Part shown: piece by piece, positions 7,866-14,389 of the stretch | How positions within the stretch are numbered: position 1 is the stretch's first letter | Layout of the letters: each line of letters opens with the position of its first letter | NCBI GenBank assembly: GCA_025352865.1 | Contig: JANXSB010000394.1 | Location: forward strand, 1-18,086 | DNA: 18,086 nucleotides | Direction of reading: 5' to 3' | Source: Chthoniobacter sp. | GTDB taxonomy: Bacteria; Verrucomicrobiota; Verrucomicrobiia; Chthoniobacterales; Chthoniobacteraceae | Notes under the pieces: generated by a model | Told to the model about the DNA's origin: nothing | Database searches by the model: none | The model's input: the letters and a program-made list of their open reading frames with translations, nothing else | Program-made: the position numbers and the translations under genes

Positions 7866-9293
7866 ATGCTTTTCTCGTCCCGCCTTTTGTCAAAGATCGC
7901 CGTCGTCCCGCTGCTCGCGGTCGTTTTTTTCGCGGCGGGCTGCGAGCGGAAGGAGCCGGTGGCGGAGCGGAAATTCAAGCTGCTCGTGGAGGAAAATGCG
8001 CGGCTTGCGGATGCCGTGGCGGCGCTCGATCCGGCGAAGGCGGGCGCGAAGTTCGCAGGCGCGGATTTTTCCGACAAAGCGGCGCAGCAACTCGCGGCGG
8101 AGAATGACCGGCTGCGCGAAATCCTCACGGGCAGCGACCGCGCGAAGGCGCTCGCGGCGAACAAGACGCTGCGCGAGGAGATCGAGCGGCAGGTCGTGGC
8201 GATCCGCGGGCTCGAGTTCAAGACGCCGGTCGATTACCAGGTGCTGAGCCGCAAGCAGATCAAGCAGACGATGGCCGGTAAGCTCGCGGAGGTTTTTTCC
8301 GAGCAAGAATTCAAGGACATGACCGAGGCGATGGCGGCGGTCGGGCTGCTGCCTGCGGGCTTTCCGCTGCGCGAGAAATACATCGATCTCCTCGGCGAGC
8401 AGGTCGCCGCGTTTTACGACCAGCACGCGCACAAGCTTTTCATGTACGAGGACGCCTCGCTTGAGAATGCGCAGAACCGCGTGGTCCTCGCGCACGAGCT
8501 CACGCACGCCTTGCAGGATCAGCATTTCGGGCTGAAGCGCCTGCCGCTCGAAATCAAAAACAACGACGACCGCGCCGTCGCCGCGAGCGCGCTGGTCGAA
8601 GGCGAGGCGACGCTCGTGATGAGCGAATACATGCTCAAAAACATGTCGAAGCAGATGCTCAAGGACAGCATGGTCTCGTCCTTCACGCAGAACATGAAGC
8701 AGCTCGAAACCGCGCCGCGCTACCTGCGCGAGATGCTCGTCTTTCCGTACCTGCGCGGGCAGGAATTCTGCGCCGTGCTCTTCGGGCAGGCGGGCTACGA
8801 GGGCGTGTCGAAAGCCTACGCACAGCCGCCCAGTTCGACCGCGCAGATTCTGCATCCGCAGAAATTTCTCACGCGCGAGGAGCCGGTCGCGATTGAGTGG
8901 GCGGATTTGAAAATGAAAGGCGAGATGCCCATCGCCGACAACTGCGTGGGCGAAATGGGGATGCGGATTCTTTTCGCCGAATGGCTCGACGCGCCGACCG
9001 GCGAACGCGCCGCGGCGGGCTGGCGCGGCGACCGCTATTTGTATTTCGCCGGCGGCCAGGCACTCGTCTGGAAAAGCGTGTGGGCCAATGCGCAGGGGGC
9101 CGCGGAGTTTTTCGACGCCGAGAAAAAGCTCCTCGAAAAACGCCACGCACTGAAAGACCCGCGCACCGCCGAACGCAGCTACGAAGCCGACGCGCCGCGC
9201 TTCATCCGGCTCCGGCAGACCACTGCGAACGAAGTCATCCTCATCGACGCCGCGAACGCCGAATGGGCGCAGGCGCTCGCCGAGCAGTTCTGA
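7866..9293 (+). CDS. Lipoprotein zinc metallopeptidase, HEXXH (gluzincin-like)
   Basis: This 475-residue protein starts at ATG 7866. A GTG at 7815 that overlaps the previous stop would add 17 non-signal residues and is rejected. Residues 1-25 are a lipoprotein signal ending in FAAGC (Cys26), so the enzyme is anchored at the envelope. Residues about 45-130 are charged and probably helical or coiled-coil (EENARL, AAENDRLREI, LREEIERQ). HELTH (210-214) with Glu211 is the zinc-binding HEXXH. VEGEA (Glu245/Glu247), about 35 residues later, probably supplies the third ligand, as in gluzincins. HALQDQHF after the motif is typical of a widespread, poorly characterised bacterial metallopeptidase group. 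Proteolysis is inferred from the motif and the substrate is unknown. Confidence 0.8.
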   Translation: MLFSSRLLSKIAVVPLLAVVFFAAGCERKEPVAERKFKLLVEENARLADAVAALDPAKAGAKFAGADFSDKAAQQLAAENDRLREILTGSDRAKALAANKTLREEIERQVVAIRGLEFKTPVDYQVLSRKQIKQTMAGKLAEVFSEQEFKDMTEAMAAVGLLPAGFPLREKYIDLLGEQVAAFYDQHAHKLFMYEDASLENAQNRVVLAHELTHALQDQHFGLKRLPLEIKNNDDRAVAASALVEGEATLVMSEYMLKNMSKQMLKDSMVSSFTQNMKQLETAPRYLREMLVFPYLRGQEFCAVLFGQAGYEGVSKAYAQPPSSTAQILHPQKFLTREEPVAIEWADLKMKGEMPIADNCVGEMGMRILFAEWLDAPTGERAAAGWRGDRYLYFAGGQALVWKSVWANAQGAAEFFDAEKKLLEKRHALKDPRTAERSYEADAPRFIRLRQTTANEVILIDAANAEWAQALAEQF

Positions 9294-9309
9294 TTCGCAG
9301 GGGCGGAAT

Positions 9310-9407
9310 TTTCAACGCAGAGACGCAAAGGCGCAGAGATGCCGTTCTGAAATCGGATACGCCACTTTTCTCCGCGTTCTCTGCGCCTTTGCGTCTCTGC
9401 GTTGAAA
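9310..9407. repeat. Palindromic intergenic element C (RCGCARAG cores)
   Basis: Left arm 9310-9339 and right arm 9378-9407 are perfect inverted copies over 30 bases around a 38-base loop. Each arm contains three tandem octamers of the form RCGCARAG (left arm 9315-9338). It nearly fills the gap between two convergent genes (stops at 9293 and 9435), so it may also end transcription from both sides. The right arm is followed by TAAAAA. Confidence 0.92.
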
Positions 9408-9434
9408 TAAAAACGTCTCCCGAATCGGAAGTGT

Positions 9435-10064
9435 TCACCGCCGCTTTTCCACCGCCGCCACCTCGCGTTTCACCAGCGCGGAGACGCGGTGCTTGATGAG
9501 ATACACCTGCGCGATGCCGACGCGCAGTTCCGCGGCCACTTTCGACGCGGGCCATTGCTTGACGATGAGGCAATCGAAAATCTGATAGTGCTTCGCGTCG
9601 ATCTTGCGCTTCACGCGCTCCAGCGCGGCGGCGAGGACGTTGCGCTGCCACTCCTCCTCCCACGCGGCATCGAGGTCGAAGCCGTCCGGCACGCGGTCGA
9701 TGGTGGCCGTGCCGCGGCGGCTGTCGTCGCGCTTTGTCCGCTGCCGCTCGGCGGGCGCGCGCTTGCGAAACTGATCGGCGATGCGCCAGCGCGTGATGTG
9801 CAGCAGCCAGCCTTTGAAGGAGCCCGCCTCGCGCTCGTACTTCGTGATGTTTTTCGCCACCGTGATGACCGTCTCCTGCACCACGTCCTGCGCCTCCGCA
9901 TCGGTCAGCCCGCCCTTGCGCGCCACACCGTAGATGAGCCGCCAGTACGTCTCGAAAAACTCCTGCCACTTCCGCTGGTCGCCGAGGTCCGTGAGCCGCT
10001 CCACGAGACTGCGCCGCGTGGCCGTGAGGCGTCCGTCTTTTGTCGCAGTGGCGGCGGATTTCAT
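9435..10064 (-). CDS. RNA polymerase sigma factor, ECF (sigma-70 family, group 4)
   Basis: This 209-residue protein has the two-domain ECF layout. Sigma-2 is at about 36-103, with DAEAQDVVQETVITV followed by FKGWLLHITRWRIADQFRKR, covering core binding and -10 recognition. Sigma-4 is at about 147-201, with a helix-turn-helix around 172-194 (PASKVAAELRVGIAQVYLIK). A long charged linker separates them. It would direct RNA polymerase to a small regulon in response to an envelope or environmental signal. No recognisable anti-sigma factor is next to it. A possible 39-residue exported peptide gene overlaps its start by ATGA (10064-10061). The downstream side is closed by palindrome C and a convergent gene. 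Confidence 0.88.
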   Translation of the reverse strand: MKSAATATKDGRLTATRRSLVERLTDLGDQRKWQEFFETYWRLIYGVARKGGLTDAEAQDVVQETVITVAKNITKYEREAGSFKGWLLHITRWRIADQFRKRAPAERQRTKRDDSRRGTATIDRVPDGFDLDAAWEEEWQRNVLAAALERVKRKIDAKHYQIFDCLIVKQWPASKVAAELRVGIAQVYLIKHRVSALVKREVAAVEKRR

Positions 10065-10180
10065 GGGCGGGAAACGGGCGCGGGGCGCAACTCGTCCGGC
10101 GCGGGCTCATTCTCCGCAGCAACGAGCGAGCCGCAAAGGACGGTGGCGAGGGCGAGGTGGCAGAAGGTTCGGCACATCAT
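10061..10180 (-). CDS. Possible 39-residue exported peptide overlapping the ECF sigma gene
   Basis: Starting at ATG 10180 (a second ATG follows directly), this frame gives MMCRTFCHLALATVLCGSLV then AA, a convincing short signal sequence with an Ala-Ala cleavage site near residue 21. Only about 17 polar, proline-rich residues follow. Its TGA overlaps the sigma-factor ATG as ATGA, the coupling pattern also seen at 1981-1984. The size is at the limit of what can be called a gene. It could be the remnant of a longer gene whose upstream part was replaced when the lower-GC islet arrived, or a chance frame. Confidence 0.4.
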   Translation of the reverse strand: MMCRTFCHLALATVLCGSLVAAENEPAPDELRPAPVSRP

Positions 10181-10215
10181 AGGGGCGACATTGGCGGGCG
10201 GGTTCCCGATGACAG

Positions 10216-10371
10216 ATGCAACTCCGGCTCGGCGATCCCATCCAGTCAAATGTCATCGACGACTCGGCTGGAAAAGGCATCTGCTCCATGTCCACATTGG
10301 CGGCACCCAATCCGCCAAAGCCCGCCGCGAACCTTCTTGCCGCCCTCGTCGCCGAACTCACCACTTCGTAA
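10216..10371 (+). CDS. Possible 51-residue ORF just upstream of the PIN/NYN-like gene
   Basis: ATG 10216 opens a frame to TAA 10369-10371, ending seven bases before the ATG of the predicted RNase gene. An internal ATG at 10288 would give 27 residues. The sequence begins MQLRLGDPIQSNVIDDSAG and ends in an Ala/Leu-rich helix-like stretch (NLLAALVAELTTS). No family is recognised. The close spacing to the next gene is the only positive sign. Otherwise the 198-base gap 10181-10378 shows no clear promoter or repeat. Confidence 0.22.
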   Translation: MQLRLGDPIQSNVIDDSAGKGICSMSTLAAPNPPKPAANLLAALVAELTTS

Positions 10372-10378
10372 ACCGCTT

Positions 10379-11008
10379 ATGTCCACCCATCCCACTTCAG
10401 ATTTCCCGCCGCCAATGAACCACGTCTTTGTGGATTTCGAGAACGTTCATCAAGTTGACCTCGCTGTCATCGGCAGCAAGGCGGTCTGCTTCATGCTGCT
10501 GCTGGGTGCTCGGCAGACCAAACTCGATGCGGCCTTGGTCGAGAAGCTGATGGAGAGCGCGGCCTCGGTGCAACTCGTGCGCCTGACCTCCTCCGGCAGG
10601 AACGCCCTCGATTTCGCCCTCGCCTACTATGTGGGTCGTGCAGTGATAGCCGATCCCACCGGCTACTTTCATATCATTTCCAAGGACACGGGCTATGACC
10701 CATTGATCGAGCATCTGCGAAACCGGCAGATCCACGTTCGTCGTCACGACGATTTCACCACCCTGACCTTCTCAGGACCGCCCAAACCGCCATCCGCCCC
10801 GCCGGAGGACTTGTTTACTCGCGTGGTTGACCACCTGCGCAAAAACACTACCAACCGTCCGAAGCGCAAAAAAACTTTGGTGAGCCATTTGCTAGCGTTC
10901 GGCGGTAAGACCGCCACCGAGGCCGATGTCATGAAACTGATCGAAAGCCTGCGCAAGGCCGGGCATCTCAGCCTCGGAGACAAGGATGCAGTGACCTACC
11001 AAGTCTAG
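10379..11008 (+). CDS. PIN/NYN-like domain protein, predicted RNase
   Basis: This 209-residue protein has a PIN-like (NYN-type) fold at about 13-125. HVFVDFENV at 15-23 gives the first acidic residue (Asp19), SGRNALDFALAYYVG contains Asp78, and IISKDTGYDPLIEHLR contains Asp103 and Asp107. These four carboxylates fit the metal site of PIN-type ribonucleases. Residues about 140-209 form a basic tail (RPKRKK) and a small helical part that may be a winged-helix nucleic-acid-binding module. A second in-frame ATG at codon 13 is possible. The stop is one base before the next gene, so the two genes form a tight pair. Base composition is lower in GC than the flanks, which suggests transfer. The target is unknown. 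Confidence 0.8.
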   Translation: MSTHPTSDFPPPMNHVFVDFENVHQVDLAVIGSKAVCFMLLLGARQTKLDAALVEKLMESAASVQLVRLTSSGRNALDFALAYYVGRAVIADPTGYFHIISKDTGYDPLIEHLRNRQIHVRRHDDFTTLTFSGPPKPPSAPPEDLFTRVVDHLRKNTTNRPKRKKTLVSHLLAFGGKTATEADVMKLIESLRKAGHLSLGDKDAVTYQV

Positions 11009-11009
11009 G

Positions 11010-11669
11010 ATGTCGTCATCGCTCATCGTTGCCGGAGTGGATGTCGGCGGCTCCCGGAAGGGGTTTCATGCCGTGGCACTTCGCGACGGGATGTATCTGG
11101 ACCAGTTTACCTCACTCCAAACGGCGGAAATCGCCGCGTGGTGCCGTCGAATTGGAGCGCGCTTTATCGGGGTGGATGCGCCGTGCCGGTGGAGTGCCAC
11201 CGGGCGTGCCCGCCCCGCCGAGCGGGAATTGATGAAGGAGAAAATCTGGTGCTTCTCGACGCCCAGTCGCGAGACCGCTGAGGCCCACGCCAAGGATCAT
11301 TTTCGCTGGATGCTGAATGGTGCCGAACTGTTCGGGGATCTCGAAATAAGCCACCCACTCTTCGACGGAAATCCCCGGCCACTGTCGCGCCTCGTCTGTT
11401 TCGAGACCTTTCCGCAGGCCGTCGCTTGTGCCCTCGCCGGCACCATCGTCCCCGCCAGGAAAAAGGGAACCGTTCGCCGTGCTCTGCTGACGCGCGCCTG
11501 GGTGGAAACGAGCAAGTTGACCAACATCGACTATATCGACGCCGCGCTGTGTGCGCTTGCAGCCTATCATTTCGCGCTTGGACATTTCACTACCTACGGG
11601 GAACCCATGACTGGTCTCATCGTCGTGCCAGGCAGCGCGCTCCGTCCGGAGCGACTTGCCGCCGTCTAA
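11010..11669 (+). CDS. DUF429 protein, predicted nuclease of RNase H fold
   Basis: This 219-residue protein fits the DUF429 family, described in COGs as a predicted nuclease with an RNase H fold. Visible family motifs are GVDVGGSRKGFHAVAL (Asp11), IGVDAPCRWS (Asp56), a conserved Glu71 region, CFSTPSR, FETFPQAVACALAG (Glu132) and NIDYIDAALCALAAY (Asp174/Asp177). These give the set of carboxylates expected for two-metal catalysis. It begins one base after the stop of the PIN/NYN-like gene and shares its lower GC, so the two probably act together. No activity has been shown here and the role is inference. The convergent glycoside hydrolase gene ends 14 bases downstream, with no visible terminator between. 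Confidence 0.82.
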   Translation: MSSSLIVAGVDVGGSRKGFHAVALRDGMYLDQFTSLQTAEIAAWCRRIGARFIGVDAPCRWSATGRARPAERELMKEKIWCFSTPSRETAEAHAKDHFRWMLNGAELFGDLEISHPLFDGNPRPLSRLVCFETFPQAVACALAGTIVPARKKGTVRRALLTRAWVETSKLTNIDYIDAALCALAAYHFALGHFTTYGEPMTGLIVVPGSALRPERLAAV

Positions 11670-11683
11670 CCCGCGGAGGCGCT

Positions 11684-12916
11684 CTACGGCTTCGGGAGCG
11701 GCGCGTTCGCCGGGAGTTCGCCGCGGAGCATCTTTGCGCCAGCGCCGGTGAGCTTGAGGTAAAAGTCGGCGGGCAGGCCGTCGTAGGTGAGGAACTTCGC
11801 CTCGTCGCTCACAGGCACGTCGTTAGCGCATTTGAAGATCGCGGTGCCCTCGTCCACTTCGTCGAACATCGCCACGTAGATCATCGTCGCGCCCGCGCGC
11901 TTCGCGGCGGCGAATTGCGACCAGAGGAACGCGCCCTTGAGCCGCGGGATTTGGTCAAACGCACCGCCTTTCATGTTGAACCAACTGAATCCGGGAAAGA
12001 CGACGGGCAGGTAATCGAGCTTCTGCTGCGCGCACCAGGCGAGGTCGGGCGTCGCCGTTTTTTCGGCGTGGCGCGCGGCTTGGGCGGGCGTGCCGTAGCG
12101 GCCCACGGTCCACGGGCTGATGACGTCGGCGAGCTTCAGCACGTCGTGCAGCGCGGGGTCGCGCACGGCGTCGCGGTCGAGGTCGCGCCAGCCGGTGGAC
12201 GTGCCGAGCATCACGGAGCAGCCGTCCTTTTTCAAAAACTCGACGAGCTGGCCGCACTCGGCGGTCGTGTATTTCCGGTCGTCGTTGAAGCCCACGCCCC
12301 ACACGGCGACGAGCGGTTTGCCGCGATGCCGGAGATACGCCGGGTCGTCGGTGATGTGCATCTGCGTACGGAGCGTGCGCCAGTCGTCCATCACTTCCTG
12401 CATGCGGTTCGCGCCCTCGCGGCAGTGGGCGAGGACGGTGTTGTTCATCCGCAGCGAAACGGGGTCGCGCAGGCTGGCGATGAAGCGCTGCACAAACGCG
12501 CCGTCGATCCCGTAGTCGCGCATCCACTGGAAATGCCGCAGCACCGTGGCCTGCCGGAACGAGCTGAAAATCTCCGCGGGCCGGCCATCGGCAAAATGAA
12601 ACTCCGTGCGGAAACGCTCGTCCGCGCCGAGTTCGGAAATGTCGGGCCAGAGATCGATCTTCGCGTTCGCCGGCCCGAGTGGGCCGTGCTTTTTTGTCCA
12701 ATGCTGCCAGCCGCGCTCCGCGCCGTCGCCCTCGCACGCGAACCAGCCCTGGTAGCCGCACATGACCTTGCCCGTGAGCGTGCCCGTATCCACGCCGCGC
12801 GTTGTCGGGCCAGCGTAGGGTTTGAGCGTGTCCGCGAGCACCGCCTCGCGCGTGGGCGGCGGCGCGGCGCGGAGATTCAGCGCGAAGGCGAGGCAGAGCA
12901 GCGCGGAGATTTTCAC
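11684..12916 (-). CDS. Secreted glycoside hydrolase-like protein (GH71/GH99-like, 'xylosidase/arabinosidase' type)
   Basis: This 410-residue protein starts with GTG at 12916. A signal peptide (MKISALLCLAFALNLRA) directs it out of the cytoplasm. GKVMCGYQGWFACEGDG (about 49-65), WPDISEL, a repeated (beta/alpha)-like pattern, KPLVAVWGVGFND and IYVAMFDEVDEGTAIFK match a group common in Verrucomicrobiota and Planctomycetes that databases often name xylosidase/arabinosidase and that resembles GH71/GH99 barrels. FDEVDEG near the C-terminus holds candidate acid residues. The substrate is uncertain and the database name is weakly grounded. The gene begins seven bases after the pepP stop codon, so it is probably expressed from the pepP promoter. 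Length appears complete. Confidence 0.72.
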   Translation of the reverse strand: MKISALLCLAFALNLRAAPPPTREAVLADTLKPYAGPTTRGVDTGTLTGKVMCGYQGWFACEGDGAERGWQHWTKKHGPLGPANAKIDLWPDISELGADERFRTEFHFADGRPAEIFSSFRQATVLRHFQWMRDYGIDGAFVQRFIASLRDPVSLRMNNTVLAHCREGANRMQEVMDDWRTLRTQMHITDDPAYLRHRGKPLVAVWGVGFNDDRKYTTAECGQLVEFLKKDGCSVMLGTSTGWRDLDRDAVRDPALHDVLKLADVISPWTVGRYGTPAQAARHAEKTATPDLAWCAQQKLDYLPVVFPGFSWFNMKGGAFDQIPRLKGAFLWSQFAAAKRAGATMIYVAMFDEVDEGTAIFKCANDVPVSDEAKFLTYDGLPADFYLKLTGAGAKMLRGELPANAPLPKP

Positions 12917-12923
12917 GCGGGCG

Positions 12924-14216
12924 TTATTTCTTCCGGCGCATCAGTGCTTCGACATCGCCGGGCTCGATGGCGATGTCTTTCGTGAGGTTCACATTGCCGC
13001 GCTCGGTGATGAGGATGTCGTCCTCGAGACGCACGGCGAAGCCTTCGTCGGGCAGGTAGATGCCAGGCTCGACGGTCATCACCCAGCCCGCCGCCATCGG
13101 CACGCCGGGCGCGATCACGTCATGCACATCTAGCCCCAGCGGGTGGCCGATGCCGTGCATGAAATATTTCTTCAGCGCGGGCTTGTCCGGGTCCTGCTTT
13201 TTGATGTCGCGCGGCTTGAGCAGGCCGAGCGCGAGCAGTTCCTTTTCCATGAAAGCCTCGGCTTCCTTTTGCCAGTCGCGCGGTTTTTTTCCGGGCGCGA
13301 GCGCGTCCGTGCATTGGCGCAGCACGCGCAGCACGGCTTCATACACCTGCTTTTGGCGGCGGGAAAATTTCCCGTTCACCGGGAGCGTGCGCGTCACGTC
13401 GGCATTGTAGTTTGCGTAGCTCGCACCGACATCGAGCAGGAGCAGCTCGCCGTTTTTGCACGGCTGGTCGTTGGCCAGGTAGTGGAGAACGCACGCGTTT
13501 TTTCCCGAGGCGATGATCGGCTGATACGAGAAGCGTCCGCGCTGGCGGATGTATTCGTGCGCAAACTCCGCCTCGACCTCGCACTCGTTCACGCCCGGCC
13601 GCACGAAGCGCGCGACCCGCTCGTAGCTGTCCGCGGTGATCGCGCACGCATGCCGGAGCAGCGCGAGTTCGTGTGCCGATTTCACCAGCCGGATCGTGCG
13701 CATGGACTGCGCGAGCCGGCGGTACTGGTGCAGCGGATACTGCCGCTGCGTCTCGCGCACGAAGCGCGCATCGCGGCTCTCCACCTCGATGACCGCGCGC
13801 GCGTGGTCGTTGCTGTTGAGGTACACATTTTCCATCTCCGACATGAGCTGCGGAAAGAGCCGCGGAAACTGCTCCAGCCACTCCACCCGCGCGATGCCGC
13901 TCGCCGCGCGCGCCTCCTCCTTCGTCAGCTTGTGCCCTTCCCATTGCGCCAGCAGTTCACTCGTCTCGCGGATGAAAAGAATCTCGCGCAGTTTTTCGTC
14001 GATCGCGTCCGGCGCGAGCAAGAGGATCGTCTGCTCCTGCGCGATGCCCGTGAGGTAAAAAAGATCGCTGTTCGGCACGGGCGTCATCGTGCCGTCGGCG
14101 TTGGTCGGCGGGATGTCGTTGGCATTGACGACCACCAGCGAGCGCGGCTCCAGCAGCGCGCGCAGGCGTTCGCGGTTCAACGTCGGGAGTTCTTTGGGGA
14201 TGGGTGTATGGCGCAT
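12924..14216 (-). CDS. pepP: Aminopeptidase P (Xaa-Pro aminopeptidase, family M24B)
   Basis: This 430-residue enzyme removes the N-terminal residue before proline from peptides in the cytoplasm, using two divalent metals. The N-terminal aminopeptidase P domain covers about 5-150 and the pita-bread catalytic domain about 185-425. Metal ligands read as Asp262 (LLLDVGAS), Asp273 (NADVTRT), His358 (HGIGHPLG), Glu383 (VEPGIY) and Glu398 (RLEDDI), with His354 and His365 as further active-site histidines. Spacing is close to E. coli PepP. The frame stays open 151 codons upstream, but ATG 14216 fits the family start and has a candidate promoter just before it. The glycoside hydrolase gene follows after seven bases. 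Confidence 0.93.
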   Translation of the reverse strand: MRHTPIPKELPTLNRERLRALLEPRSLVVVNANDIPPTNADGTMTPVPNSDLFYLTGIAQEQTILLLAPDAIDEKLREILFIRETSELLAQWEGHKLTKEEARAASGIARVEWLEQFPRLFPQLMSEMENVYLNSNDHARAVIEVESRDARFVRETQRQYPLHQYRRLAQSMRTIRLVKSAHELALLRHACAITADSYERVARFVRPGVNECEVEAEFAHEYIRQRGRFSYQPIIASGKNACVLHYLANDQPCKNGELLLLDVGASYANYNADVTRTLPVNGKFSRRQKQVYEAVLRVLRQCTDALAPGKKPRDWQKEAEAFMEKELLALGLLKPRDIKKQDPDKPALKKYFMHGIGHPLGLDVHDVIAPGVPMAAGWVMTVEPGIYLPDEGFAVRLEDDILITERGNVNLTKDIAIEPGDVEALMRRKK

Positions 14217-14230
14217 GGGAAAGGCGGCCA

Positions 14231-14259
14231 GTCTTAGCGGATCGCGCTTCGGATGGAAA
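14231..14259 (-). promoter_or_regulatory. Candidate promoter for pepP
   Basis: On the minus strand TTTCCA (14259-14254) and TAAGAC (14236-14231) are spaced by 17 bases and end 14 bases before the pepP ATG at 14216. Matches to the sigma-70 consensus are partial. The layout resembles the candidate at 7826-7854 (TTCCAT, 17 bases, TAGCTT, short leader). Confidence 0.3.
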
Positions 14260-14326
14260 CCGGCGCGTGAAATTTTTGTCCGCCGGTGCGGACTTGTCGC
14301 CATCGGGAGCCGGGCAGTGCCGCGCT

Positions 14327-14387
14327 GCTGGCCGGAGGTGCCGTCCTCCTCGGCATCCGCCGCCGGCCAGCCTGCTAAAAAGGCAGG
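14327..14387 (-). terminator. Nested hairpins after the S10 carboxypeptidase gene
   Basis: GCTGGCCGG (14327-14335) pairs with CCGGCCAGC (14363-14371), and an inner stem TGCCG/CGGCA (14339-14343 and 14351-14355) lies inside its loop. A smaller stem CCTGC/GCAGG (14371-14387) with a T-rich loop on the minus strand sits next to the stop codon (14392-14390). Together they could end or protect the carboxypeptidase transcript. No T-tract follows the larger stem, so intrinsic termination is unproven. Confidence 0.35.
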
Positions 14388-14389
14388 GG

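Noticed and set aside
611..9407. CRISPR array as explanation for the repeated cores
   Set aside because: The repeats are short, inverted in pairs, differ between sites, lack unique spacers of uniform length, and no cas genes are present.
10040..10378. Upstream in-frame extension of the PIN/NYN-like gene to an ATG at 10040
   Set aside because: The added residues are antisense to the ECF sigma start region and have no similarity to the family N-terminus, which begins near VFVDFENV.
10181..11683. Attachment-site direct repeats or an integrase marking the islet ends
   Set aside because: I compared the sequence near 10181 and near 11670 and saw no matching direct repeat, tRNA or recombinase gene.
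11426..12985. A 519-codon plus-strand open frame over the DUF429 end and the glycoside hydrolase
   Set aside because: It crosses from one real gene into the antisense of another and shows no family motif.
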